DNA of 64,000 nucleotides, from assembly GCA_000328365.1 (NCBI GenBank), contig KB305828.1, forward strand, positions 7,949 through 71,948, read 5' to 3'. The notes beneath the pieces are model-generated. The model saw nothing but the letters and a program-made list of their open reading frames with translations. It made no database searches and was not told where the DNA came from. Origin of the DNA: Capitella teleta. Taxonomy: Eukaryota > Annelida > Polychaeta > Capitellidae. The position numbers were made by a program, and so were the translations under genes. Shown piece after piece: positions 1 through 11,200 of the stretch; position 1 is the stretch's first letter; the number at the start of each line of letters is the position of its first letter.

Positions 1-718
1 GAGACATGCAAAGTCCTTGAAAAAATAATAAAATCCACTCTCACTGAATACCTGGAATCCAACAACCTCATCCACAACGCCCAACATGGCTTCCGCCCTG
101 CACCTGCCAACTCCTTATTGCCGTTGACCAGTGGAAGACAGCCCTCGACAATGCACAGAACATTGACACCACCTACCTAGACTTCTCAAAGGCATTTGAC
201 GTTGTGTCACACCCGCTCCTACTCCACAAACTCTCCTTCTATGAGATATCTGGCAGACTACAAAAATTGATCCTATCAAACCGCTAACAGCGAGTCCAGA
301 TTTCCTCCATCCTCTCAGAATGGACTGACGTAATCAGTGGTGTGCCCCAAGGGAGGGTACTTGGCCCTATACTCTTTTCCCTCTTCATCAATGATCTTCC
401 TGACTTCTCCATCTGCCCAACCCTCCTATTTGCTGATGACACACAATGCTACACTATCGACCCAGACATCTCCACCAACCGACTCCAACAAGACCTGGAC
501 TAAAAACACGACTGGACTAATGACTGGAAAATGAGATTCAACCCTTACAAATGCAACACTCTCCATTTTGGAGAAAAACAGCCGCAAAATACACTATTCA
601 ATCAATAATCAACCCATCAACAACGACACCACAGAAAAAGACCTTTGCGTCACTTCAGACAACAAACTCCACTTTTCATACCACATTAATAACCTCACAA
701 ACAAGTCGACTGTGAAGT
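1..718 (+). mobile_element. LINE (non-LTR) reverse transcriptase fragment, decayed
   Basis: Conceptual translation in shifting plus-strand frames gives a run of non-LTR reverse-transcriptase blocks in the right order. These are a finger segment ending HGFRP, the palm block YLDFSKAFDVVSHPLLLHKL, the block [20 protein letters not shown], and the catalytic FADDT block. The block order and wording fit the CR1/Jockey group of LINEs, but I cannot assign a clade. The frame is broken by at least two shifts and in-frame stops, and the 5' part lies outside the window. The 3' end is cut off where the inverted-repeat element at about 706-1113 begins. It is a dead fragment, not a host gene. Confidence 0.85.
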
Positions 719-1113
719 AGATTACGGCAAAAACGAAGGAGAGCATGCAGCATGTTCAGCTTCATCCTGAATCATAACGGTTGTAATGTTTACGACAGCT
801 ATGGTCATAACGTCAGGTGCCCAGGAAACGTGCTCTTGTTTACATCTTCTGCGCATGATCACAACACCGACAATTCACAGCCCGAGCGCTCTCAGCCGTT
901 TGTTGTCGGCAATAATAACTATATTGTGTAACTTGAAGTCTTGTTACATCATCAGGTATTGGTAACACATAAGTTATACCCATTTGGGCCATCTCGGGTC
1001 ATTCGACTCGACGATCCCCTCTCAATAATAAACCACAATGTCCGCTATTTGGGCGACATTGCCAAACTGTAACTGATAATCAGATCAGTTACACTTGTGG
1101 AATTATCAGTGGG
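706..1113 (-). mobile_element. Inverted-repeat element, copy 1 (truncated)
   Basis: This stretch is the reverse complement of the left half of the elements at 10702-11555 and 19512-20302, with high identity. It ends at 1113 with the terminal motif CACTTGTGGAA, the reverse complement of the family's TTCCACAAGTG start. The right half of the family is missing, and the break sits against the LINE fragment. It carries two internal TCATAACG cores, at about 774-784 and 806-815. Confidence 0.8.
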
Positions 1114-1156
1114 TCATTCCGATGGGAACCCTTATTCGTCTTTCGTTTCTCACACT

Positions 1157-1212
1157 AGCGTTATGATGATAGTCATAATGCACTTTTATGGCATTATAAA
1201 ATGCGTTATGAC
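1157..1212. promoter_or_regulatory. TCATAACG-type motif cluster upstream of DCAKD
   Basis: Three copies of the recurring motif lie 180-235 bp before the DCAKD start codon: GCGTTATGATGAT (1158-1170, reverse orientation), GTCATAATGCACTTTT (1172-1187) and ATGCGTTATGAC (1201-1212, reverse). The same motif stands upstream of three other genes in this window. A promoter function is inferred from position only. Confidence 0.5.
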
Positions 1213-1389
1213 TGCCCGCCATCATTCGCGCGTATATTATAAGTAGTAATTTTAGTCTTCTTACGAGTGCATTCAGCACAAATTGATTTATGATGCATTG
1301 TTTTCATTCTCAAATTTTCATTTTTCAGATTCATCTCTTTGAGTTAACTGGAATACTACTGGAATACTTAATTTATTCAATTTCAGATC

Positions 1390-2437
1390 ATGTTTCTGGT
1401 CGGTGTGACTGGAGGCATTTCCACTGGCAAAAGCACCGTTTCCAAGTATTTTGCTGAGCTTGGCTGCACTGTGTTGGATGCAGATCTTGTTGCCAGAGAA
1501 GGTCATAGGGTCATAATTCATTGAGATATTATCAGAAATTATCACTAAAATTTATCTTGTTGATCATTCTGGTGTTTCCATAATTCTCTAACTCTTCCCT
1601 TATAGTTGTTGAGCCCGGTAAGCCAGCTTGGAAGAAAATCGTCCGCCATTTTGGTTTGGACATATTGAACGAAGATGGAACGCTCAATCGTGAGAAATTG
1701 GGAGAAATGATATTCAGCGATGCCTCCCTCCGACGAAAGCTCAATTCTTTTACTCATCCCGCTATCATGAAATCCATGTTGTTCAGCATATTATGCAACT
1801 TCTTCAAAGGTCGGGATGTCCTTCCATCATCCTTATTTCTGATTCCCATCACTCTGACACAGTTTGGCCATCTAGTTATTTAATCGTGAATATCTTTTAA
1901 TCACAACGATTACAGTGAGCTGTATTTGTAAATGTTCCTGATTCCAGGAAACCAGTTCCTCCTGTTGGATATTCCTCTTCTCTTTGAATCTGGAAACATG
2001 TTGCCGTTCATGTCTGAGGTGCTTGTGGTCAGCTGGTGAGTTTTATGCAAATCACTTCAGGTGACGTGTCAAAGCAACCATTGTTAAGAGATTGAGCAAT
2101 GTTGTGTAATTGTCACCTCAATGTGTCCTTCTTCTTCAGTGATGCTGACTTGCAACTGAGCCGTTTAATTCAGAGAAATTCCCTGTCGGAAGACGAAGCG
2201 CAACGGAGAATCAACGCTCAACTCCCGTTGGCTGACAAATGCAAGCGAGCAACTTTTATCGTGGATAATTCTGGAAGCCTCTCGGAAACTGAAGAACAAG
2301 TTAGAAGAATCCACAATCGGCTGAAGTCGAGCAGGAAGCACTGGATTGTTCGCTTTGGCGTCCTGGCAATTCTTGCTGTGGCTGTTGGGGGTTGTGTGGT
2401 GTGTGTGAATGCCGTGATATCTCGGTTCTGGACTTGA
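1390..2437 (+). CDS. DCAKD: Dephospho-CoA kinase domain-containing protein
   Basis: Four coding exons (1390-1501, 1606-1809, 1948-2035, 2140-2437) join in frame to 233 residues; the human protein has 231. The fold is a P-loop kinase of the CoaE family. The N-terminus reads [16 protein letters not shown], with the Walker A loop at residues 5-16, followed by DAD at the nucleotide-binding edge. [24 protein letters not shown] and VDNSG match conserved CoaE/DCAKD blocks. The last 30 residues are a hydrophobic anchor ([13 protein letters not shown]...), as in animal DCAKD, which suggests membrane attachment. CoaE enzymes phosphorylate dephospho-CoA in the last step of CoA synthesis; activity of DCAKD itself is inferred from the family. 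All splice sites are GT..AG. A possible poly(A) signal ATTAAA lies near 2527. Confidence 0.95.
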
Positions 2438-2619
2438 TTACATGAAATTTTTATTTTGATAAAAAAAATATGTTAATTTGGAATTTTCTCAGGGCATTGG
2501 ACTAGATTGTATTTGTCGCATAATACAAATTAAAAATGTGTTGATAGAGTTGAAATGTTTATATTTTATCCAATTACGACACCAGGAAATGAATCAGAGG
2601 CCTCTCATATGTATATATA

Positions 2620-2811
2620 TACTGTAAATTCTGCAGACTACAAATTTCGTGGTTTTATGGCCCTGGCACCAATTATTTGCGGTCAAGCGTAGGGTCATAT
2701 GGTTTGAGATCGCTCATGAAACGTTTCATGGGCATCTAATTTTCGTAGTCGCAGAGACCGTGAGATATAGCGAAAAATTTGTGCAGTGCAAAAATTTTCG
2801 GTTCTGTAGTA
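2620..2811. mobile_element. Small palindromic MITE-like repeat
   Basis: The stretch starts TACTGTAAATT and ends with TTCTGTAGTA, so short inverted ends face each other. In between are paired blocks of the form AAATTTCGTGG, ATTTGCGG and GCAAAAATTTTCGG. This resembles a MITE type I recall from many marine invertebrate genomes. I see no coding sequence and no clear target duplication beyond TA. Confidence 0.4.
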
Positions 2812-2924
2812 CTTATCGTGTGGGGTTTCAAATAATTATGTGACTTGTGAAGCCGAGGATGCCCTTAAAGTCCTTAATAAATTAAAATGAATACATAAAT
2901 ATATTCATAGTATAATAATAATTA

Positions 2925-3311
2925 GGCCGCGGCTCCTCGTCCGGCACCGTCCGACGAGTTGTCAGGCTCCTTGTCCGGCACCGTCTTCTTACTACTGCAT
3001 ATGCGACGTAACGTTGCTTCAATGGTACGGGAATCCCTCTTGTAAAACTGCACGAAGTTCAGTTTCTGGAATTCTTGGATAGCGCTCTTAACTTGTTCAT
3101 AATCGTCAAATAGGGTTCTGACCTCCATGTTGTTAGTCGAATGATTTGAAAGTACAACTTCCGTTTGCTTCCGAGTTCGGCCGAATCCTCCCGAAGGCTT
3201 CCGAAGGCTTCCCCGGCAATGCATTCCCAATTTCCCATTGCCTGAATGGGCCCCTGCCGGACGAGGAGCCCCCGATTATCCCCGTCCGGTGCCGGACGAG
3301 AAGCCACTGCG
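2925..3311. mobile_element. Mutator-like MITE, 387 bp, with 9-bp target duplication
   Basis: Both ends carry imperfect inverted repeats of about 57 bp, sharing GGCTCCTCGTCCGGCACCG on the left and its near complement on the right; a second CTCGTCCGGCA block lies about 35 bp further in. The element is flanked by TAATAATTA at 2916-2924 and again at 3312-3320, a perfect 9-bp duplication. Long terminal repeats with a 9-bp duplication fit the Mutator/MULE superfamily. It is GC-rich against AT-rich surroundings and has no transposase, so it is non-autonomous. Confidence 0.75.
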
Positions 3312-3390
3312 TAATAATTACTATGATAATAGTCCGCAAAGAGATGTGTTTTACAGTGGAAGGGAGTTGACGTAGCAATGAATCCATCCA

Positions 3391-3500
3391 CCGTCCGTCG
3401 CCACAGTGCACGCAGGAATTAAGTGCCTTACCCAAGGACACAAGGTTGGTTGGTTTCGCTAGCACGCTGACCACTCGGCCACCAACTCTCCTCAAAACCA
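3391..3500 (-). repeat. Possible old SINE-type repeat fragment
   Basis: The words TTACCCAAGGACACAAGG, GGTTTCGCTAGCACGC and GACCACTCGGCCACCA follow the order of a tRNA-related repeat tail that is widespread in invertebrate genomes (AAGGACAC ... GGTTCGAAC ... ACCACT.GGCCACC). No poly(A) tail or target duplication is visible, so this is a family guess. Confidence 0.3.
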
Positions 3501-3694
3501 GTACATCAATCCAACTTACATTGTCGAGTGGGCGTCTTCAGAGACTGAAATACAAATGAACTATATTTTCAAAACACAAAGTAATACTTGCACATCGGAG
3601 TAAATAAGTTTAGCTCCGAGATTCATGGCCTCCACGAAGGAAGAGTGAAAGATCGGGAACAGCCATATTGTAAAGGAATCGGTCTGACAGCGAC

Positions 3695-3732
3695 ATCATA
3701 ACGCACTTTTCCTCGTCAATAATGCGTTATGG
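3695..3732. promoter_or_regulatory. TCATAACG-type motif pair upstream of ORC2
   Basis: ATCATAACGCACTTTT (3695-3710) and its reverse form AATGCGTTATGG (3721-3732) form a near-palindromic pair 240-280 bp before the ORC2 start codon. The arrangement is the same as upstream of DCAKD, the Acl4-like gene and SOAT. Confidence 0.5.
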
Positions 3733-3972
3733 TTTTAGAGTCATCCGTTTTTTCTCTTTAGTAAATTATTAACTCATATTAGCTATGCATTAATCCTCAG
3801 GTAGTATTAAGTGGTACACTTCAAAAATATTCAGCGTCAAAATTTATCATTCATAGCTATTTTTATTTGATTGTTTTTTTCGTTTCTTCTTCCCCGCAGT
3901 ATCGTGCCTTTTACGCGTTCAGAGTATTTTCTCTTCAGCATCGACATTTCGAAGTTCTGGATTTAGCGGAAA

Positions 3973-6900
3973 ATGTCAAAAAAATATAAAAAGCGAGTTT
4001 CTGTGACATTTGCTGGCGACGATGACGTTCACCATCACATCGAGTCTTTGAATATTAAAAAAAGAAGTGAGAATGATTTAGGATTATCTTGATAAATCGC
4101 GAAAATACTACCGACTGAGCGATAATACGGTGCAGTCAGCTACGTTGCCACAAATACGCATTGTGCAACGCCCAGATGGCCGCTCCGACCGAACTGTGTC
4201 ATAACTAAAGCTGGCCGAAGCTTCGGATTCGGCTTCAAAATTCGGCGAATATTAATCATTATCCTTCCCAGATTTTCCGTTGAAGAAGAAAGAAGTGAAC
4301 GATTCAAGTGAGGACGAAGCGTCGGATGTTTCTCCAAAAGATGAGGAGGAGGAAGAAGAAATCTTCAGACCCATTGCTTGTGGGAACGTTCAATTAATTA
4401 ATCAATTAATTAATCAGCAATATCTCATTTCTAAACCCATTCAGCTGATGGGGAAGAAAGTGTTGGGGTGACAGGATCTCAAGTGTTTGGCTTCAAGGCC
4501 AACAAGAGATCACACACAATGGCTGCTAAAGGTGCAAATCAAAGGATTGTGCTGTGAAAATATATTTCATTTGCATTTCAGTATCTGAGTCCATAGCCGC
4601 CTCTCCGCAGCAGAAGAAATCTCAAGAGCAATCCCAAAAAAATAAGACCTCAAAGAACATCGTCAAGACGCCCACTCGACAATGTAAGATCATTGTGATG
4701 AACTGGCGATGGGATTCAGTCTCTATTGACGCTGAGTTGACGTATTTAAATATCTTTCAAGAATATTTTATATGGTCTTATGAGTTATGACGAAGCCTCT
4801 TCACATTTTTATTTTGTTATAGATAGCGTGTTGAATGATTAGTGCAGAGACACATGTTGTAATACTATAATTTATTCAGAAGACATTGATAGAGCTGTGA
4901 GATGATTGCCACAATAGAAAGCAATTCTCCTCATGGATATTTTTAACCCACGGTTCATTTGTTGTCAACTTTGATATTTTTTTGCTTTCATTCAATTAAG
5001 AAGACCAGGAGGTGTTTACAAATTGAATTCAATGATGAAATTTTGATTCATGAATCACAATCATGATTATACCATCATTTTGGCCTTAAATTGATCATTT
5101 TATTACCGTGGTATTTCTTGTTGAATGTTCCCTTTTGGAGCACAAAAGATGACCTCATGAACTTTGAACCCTACAGCACGGAGAGTTCAATCTCTGAAAT
5201 CTGAGAAGACGTCAACGAAAAGTACGCCTCACAGACTTCGCAAGAGGAATGAGATCGGTAAGAACGGCAAGAATGAAATTGAAAGGGAAATAACAATAAA
5301 TTTCAGTGTATAATGAAAGTGAAAGTGATGGTTCAGGATCTGAAAGTGAAAGCGATACTAGTGCCCCGCCAAGCCCTGATATCTCAAAACCTGCGGACGC
5401 GTTAAAAGTTGTTAAAAAAAAGGCGAAAGCAGCCAATGACGTTGTCACGGTTTGTATATCCTCTTTCTCTTTTATCTTTCTTGTACATTTTTTGGTTAAG
5501 TTCAGTTTCTAATTTTCTGGATCTGAACTCAGGAAGACATAAGTCAGCTTAACTGAGCTTCTGACACGCTCAGATGAGTTTCCTTCGTTCTTCTGCAGAC
5601 TGAATCCGTGGACGCTTATTTTGAGGCGCAAGAGGCATCCGTTCTGACCTCTGATCGAACCCTCGCGAAACTCTCAATGCCAAGAATGGATCAGCACACA
5701 CTGCATGGAGTTCTTCAGGGCAGCGAAGATGGCTTACTGGCTGAGAGGAAACAGCTCACCGAGGATCTGAAGTCTCACTTCAGGCATTGGATGTACTTGC
5801 TCTGGTCTGCACCCTCTCAAATACATCAGGGATTTCATTGAACAAAGATTTTTATTCTAGTTCAGGTTTTAATTTGTTGCTCTATGGCGTTGGATCAAAA
5901 CGAAATTTATTGGAAGATTTTCGTTTGACCTTGTTAAAGGATTTGACGCATGTGGTAGTGAACGGTTACTTCCCTAGTCTCACCATTAAATCGGTCAGTT
6001 GTTATTTATTCCATTCATGTTTTCTTTCATTTTCTGTTTAATTTGTATCAGGTTTTGAATCACATCACTGAAGAAATTCTCGAGCATTCTGGAGGCTTCC
6101 AAAGTGCCTTGGATCAAAGCGCTTTCATCAAACGGAAACTCATCAAAGGTCTGTCACGTGTTCACACTATGACTACAGTCATCAGATTCTAATTTGTAAA
6201 ATGTAATCATGAATATTCATAATTAAAAGAAACCAGAATTGCACCTAATTTTTTTAGTTTTTATCCAACCAGAAATATGACGAAATTTCCCTTTAATCGG
6301 AAAAAAAAAATAATTTGAAAATGCCTCAAACCTTTTTTGCTCATTTTCTTCATCTAATTTTGAATTTTTGCTTTGTGCTCTGACAGAAGACTTGAATGTG
6401 TTTGTGGTCATCCATAACATCGATGGCTCCACTCTGAGGAATGAGCGCTCACAATCAGTTCTTGCTCATTTAGCGCAATCTCCAAACGTGCACCTCATGG
6501 CTTCAGTAGACCACATCAACTCCCCGCTACGTGAGCCCCTGTGAATTCGCAAATTGTCCTGGCTAATTTGCATATGCTAATCAGTGTGGGATCAGGGCAA
6601 AATGGCGCAGTTGAAGTTCCTTTGGATCAACGCCACCACCTACGCCCCGTACGACGAAGAGACCTGCTACGAAAACTCGCTTCTTGTTCAGCAGTCGGGC
6701 GGTTTGGCCCTCAGTTCACTCAAACACGTGTCGCAGTCCCTCCCCCCGAACTCACGCCGCATTTACCTCCTACTGGTCAAGTATCACCTGGAGCACTCAG
6801 ACGACCAGGGTTACCAAGGTAACGACCAGCGGTTTCCATGGAAACGGAAGGCGTACGTTCATGGAGAACCCTGTGTTGATATTGTCTATGGATGAGATTG

Positions 6901-7252
6901 ATGCTATTTATAAAATTCTTTCTTGTGCCATTGCAGGACTTTCGTTCCCCTTGTTGTATCAGAAATGTCGTGAGGCGTTTTTTGTGAACACGGATCAAAC
7001 GTTGCGATCTCATTTGACGGAATTCAGAGATCACAAACTCATCAGGATTCGCAAGGTCAGTCGCTCTGATGAATTGATGCTCACTGTCAAAACAATGTCA
7101 GCATATCGCTGTTTAATTTTTATTTCGCTTTCATGATTAATCTGAATTTTGGTTTTTTTTTTTTTCAGATGGATGGTGTGGAGATGCTCTCCGTACCTCT
7201 AGATTCTCAAACTCTCAAAGACTTTGTTGAACAACAAGATGAAGAAATTTAA
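3973..7252 (+). CDS. ORC2: Origin recognition complex subunit 2
   Basis: Thirteen exons join in frame to 543 residues (human 577): 3973-4066, 4272-4379, 4445-4531, 4582-4683, 5177-5257, 5307-5449, 5599-5804, 5861-5993, 6052-6148, 6387-6530, 6585-6818, 6937-7055, 7169-7252. The first 230 residues are charged and low-complexity (acidic [19 protein letters not shown], basic [10 protein letters not shown]), typical of the ORC2 tail. From about residue 240 the conserved ORC2 domain begins: [49 protein letters not shown]-type block and, in the C-terminal winged-helix part, [20 protein letters not shown] with [11 protein letters not shown]2 is a structural subunit of the six-part complex that marks replication origins and loads MCM. 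Its P-loop is degenerate in the family; none is seen here. AATAAA at 7348-7353 is the likely poly(A) signal. It converges on profilin with only 287 bp between stop codons. Confidence 0.96.
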
Positions 7253-7539
7253 CTTATTATGATTTCATTATTAGTTTCACCAGAGATAACCCGTAGTGGA
7301 TTTCTGTGTCATCATTTCATGTCATTTATTAGCAATCATTCCATGATAATAAAATTATATTTTGCACATTTCCTCTCTTATTACATCCTTAATATTCTGC
7401 AAATTATTCAACATTCACAATGTATTTTTCGACAAACACTCTTCATCAACTGCAGACAATTCCTTACAGTTATTTTTATTACTAGTAATTAACAAAGACA
7501 ATAAGAACCAGACGAATCTGTTGAATCACATGCAACTTC

Positions 7540-8022
7540 TCAGTAGCCCCGCCTGAGGAAGAAGTCTCCCATAATCATCGTAGTTTCATTGCACACGATG
7601 GACTTCATCTTCGTCGTGTGAACTGCCACGATGAGGAGCTTCCTTGTCCGACAGGCGCTCACTCCCTGCGCTGGGAGACCCGCCTTCCCAATCACCCCAA
7701 ACCTCCCGTCCGCCATCGTGCACCGATACACGCGTCCATTGACCTTGACACCCTCCAAGTACAAACAGCGTGGCTCGTGAATCCCGTGCGCCAGTCTCTC
7801 CACTTCCTGTGCACTGAGGGAGAAGTCATCACTGCTGTGAGTCAGCAATTTATCTTCTTCTAAATCATAAATCGCCGCCTGGGAAATGTGGCCGCAAGCC
7901 AGCATGTCAGAGACGTACGTCTCCCAATGGCAAAGGGAGCCATCCGCTCTTGAAGGAGGAATGAACGCGTGAACTTCTCTGCCTGTTAAGATCGGCATCT
8001 CAGTGAAGTTCTCTAGATTCAT
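7540..8022 (-). CDS. Profilin
   Basis: A single open frame of 160 residues. The core from about residue 31 reads CHWETYVSDML, then GHISQAAIYD, FSLSAQEVERL, CLYLEGVKVNGRVYRC, GKAGLPAQGVSACRTRKLLIVAVH, and ends GDFFLRRGY. These match the profilin fold: N-terminal Trp and Tyr, central Leu-x-Gly-x-Lys strand, and a C-terminal aromatic helix ending in Tyr, which form the poly-proline and actin faces. Profilins bind monomeric actin and proline-rich ligands in the cytoplasm. The usual length is 126-140; the extra ~28 N-terminal residues may be real or translation may start later, but no Met lies between residue 9 and the Trp. It is the only intronless gene among intron-rich neighbours. AATAAA on the minus strand at 7480-7475 follows the stop. 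The subfamily is not resolved. Confidence 0.85.
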   Translation of the reverse strand: MNLENFTEMPILTGREVHAFIPPSRADGSLCHWETYVSDMLACGHISQAAIYDLEEDKLLTHSSDDFSLSAQEVERLAHGIHEPRCLYLEGVKVNGRVYRCTMADGRFGVIGKAGLPAQGVSACRTRKLLIVAVHTTKMKSIVCNETTMIMGDFFLRRGY

Positions 8023-8284
8023 ATTTCTTCACTGAGTGAAGTGAGTATGGGTGACAAATCTGGATTGACATTTTAATGGTGGATCACCTCTTATTGATTT
8101 TATCCGATTATGGATTACAGCTGATCAGGTTTTGAGGCAGTGATCCATTGCTTTGAGGGATTAAATGAATATCTATTACGCCATCGAACGTAAGCCAAAT
8201 GCGCTCAATCATAGGACGACCACACACAAGATTATTCATGTTAACATTCAATTTATTAAAAAGCTCGCAGAGCTAAATTTCAAT

Positions 8285-11200
8285 TTACAAAATGTCTAAT
8301 GTTCCATCGAGTCTTCCTCCTCCTCCTCCTCTACCCTCCTCCACCTCCTCTTCTTCCTCCTCCTCCTCTTCTCCATTCTCTTCTTCATCACCTGCAAAAT
8401 GTTCATCAATACGGCATTCGGATGCATTTAATTCACGCCCATATTCTCCCCATGAAGCAGCATAGGCTGAGGGCATCACGCACCTGGTCCTAACTCCTCC
8501 AGCAATTCCTCCACGTGAGCAATCATCTGTTTGTCGTCACAATCAAGTTTCTTCGCAACCTGTGAAAAACACAAATTTAAACCAAAACATAATGACCTTG
8601 AGGACTGACCTTTTGTGCTTTTTGCAGATAGAACCTAGCTGTGCTGAGGTACTCACTGCCTTGCAGATGATTACTCCATCCAAGCAGATACCACACCTGG
8701 AGACAATTTATCACATTTACTATGAGGCGCTCGAAAAACTGGATAATTTATATCTAACATTACCCCCAACCGCTTCTGTAGCAATAGAAATCGCCAGATT
8801 ATCCAGAAATCTCTCGTTACTAATTAATTAATTAATCAACTACTTAATTAATGTGAGAGGTGACTTATTAGGATTGTGAATAATTCAAACTGGAGGCTAC
8901 CTCAAGGACTTCATCATCTTCATCCAGTAATAATTCTAAAATTTCTGCTGCAACCTGGAAAATCAAAGCAATATTCCAGCGCCGTTTCCTCTTTCAACTG
9001 ACCTCATATTTGCTGACTTCAATGCAGAGTTTAGCTGCGTTGATTCTCCCTGGATAACTAACGTGACACGCCTGCGAGCGATAAAACAACACGATTGCTT
9101 CTTCCCTGTAAGAACACAGAGCACTAACCACGATAGGGTCAATGAGTGCTTCCGCTTTCGTTCCTGGGTTTTCTAAATGAACTTGTTTCAATGCAGGGAG
9201 CCAGAGCGATATACCTTCATCTAAACATGCCTCTGCTTTCTGTAAACATAATCATATGCAAATGATATGCAAAACAGAGGGATAAATATAATTTTTAATT
9301 GAGCTGAGAGACCTCTTGGTCGTCCTTGGAGAGCCAGAAGCTGGCCATGAGGTGATGTGCCTCTGGGTTTGCAGCGTCCGCTGAAATCGCTTCCTCTAAA
9401 TTTTTCCGACATTCCTCTTCCGCGTTGGGTTCAAAACTAAAACAAAAAATGAAAAAAAACTCTGTGATCCAATCACAGAAACTCCTACCATGCGTCCGTT
9501 AGATAAATTTCCGCAATGTTGCAGTGCGCTTTTGAAATATCTGCTGGCGTTGGTTGACCAGCCTCAGCTGCTGCGGATGCAGCTGCACCTTCTGAACCCT
9601 GCAGATGGAATAACACGATTGAAGGTGCGTTACTCAAGAGGACAGACGAAGGTGGAATTCTTAAAATTACAGCGAGGGGAGGAAGAGGGGAGGAGGGGGG
9701 GAAGAGACCTGCTCCGCCTGTTGCTCCAGTTGCTCCCGCATGAGTTTGATTCCAACCAGGAAGCAGTTGATGGCGTCCATCCCCGTGGATATTTGACCCA
9801 TGTACATGTACTTTGAATGACCCCTGGCTGGCTCCAGTTCTATTGCACGGCAAAAACACTGCAGAGAAATACGGCAAAATAATCAAACACTTATTCATGA
9901 CATTTGAACTCTTCAAAGTACAAAAACAATTTCAAAAGATACCTTTGATGATCAAGTGCAAACAACTACGCATAATTAAATCATCTCAAAGAGTGTGCCA
10001 CAATGTCTCTTACCCTTTTGGCATTTTCTAGGTCCCCCAGTTCCAGCAGCAGAGTGCCTGATGTCTCAATAACGCGAATGTTGTTTGGTTCCATTTCAAG
10101 GGCTTTTTGGCAGAAGCGCTGAGCTATTTCAAACTCAAAACTGTCGACATATTCATCCACCTGAGGCGATTCAACACAATATAATGCACGAGAAATTTCT
10201 GTATCATTATTTTCACAATTTCTTAGAATGGACAGTTTGGTTAATGCAAAGATACACCATTGATATTATTGCAATATCATTTTATTTGGATGAGTATCTT
10301 TGGTTAATGTTTGCAAAATAGACACGCACCTTATCCATCAGCTCGTCAACCGTAAATTTTGGGGCATCTTCTGAGAAAGAAATTATCACATGTTTGGTTC
10401 GATCAAAGAAAGCGTGCAAAATGTATTCATTTAGGTAAAAGTTCAAGTAACATATTGCTTGTACTGTATTTCTCTGTTGATTTCAGTTTCAAGTCGAATG
10501 GAGGCAAGGGTTGTGTACCTTCAGGCTTCAGCTGAGACTATATGGTTGTACTTTGAGTTAAGGTTACTCTAAGGTAGAAAGAATGAATGGTCATTGCGTG
10601 CGGTCAGTATCTATTGGTAGCATTGACCAACAAATGACTTGTCACTTTTGCCAGCAAAAACTGCTATGAATAGCAGAACAACTAGCATTACAGCAACAGT
10701 AATTCCACAAGTGTAACTGATCTGATTATCAGTTACAGTTTGGCAATGTCGCCCAAATAGCGGACATTGTGGTTCATTATTGAGAGGGGATCGTCGAATC
10801 GAATGACCCGAGATGGCCGAAATGGGTATAACTTATGTGTTACCAATACCTGATGATGTAACAAGAGTTCAAGTTACTTAAAACACAATAAAGTTGGCAA
10901 TAATAACATCGCCGGCCGAGAGCGCTCGGGTTGTGAGTTTCCGGTGTTGTGATCATGTGCGGAAGATGTAAACAAGAGCACGTTTCCTGGGCACCTAACG
11001 CTATGACCATAGCTGTCGTAAACATTATGACCGTTATGATTCTGGGGGAAGCTGAACATGCTTCATGCTCTCCTTCGTTTTTGCCGTCATCAATTTCACA
11101 ATCGGCGACAGGCAGATAACATAGCGCTGAATTGGCTTCTCTCTCATTGTTACCTTTAAAGTTAACATTAAACTCTGGTGACAACGATTTAATGTGCTTG

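Noticed and set aside
9061-9120. A possible extra small intron inside exon 7 of the Acl4-like gene (GTTAGT...TTACAG)
   Set aside because: It would be only about 23 bp, too short to splice, and the frame is open through it.
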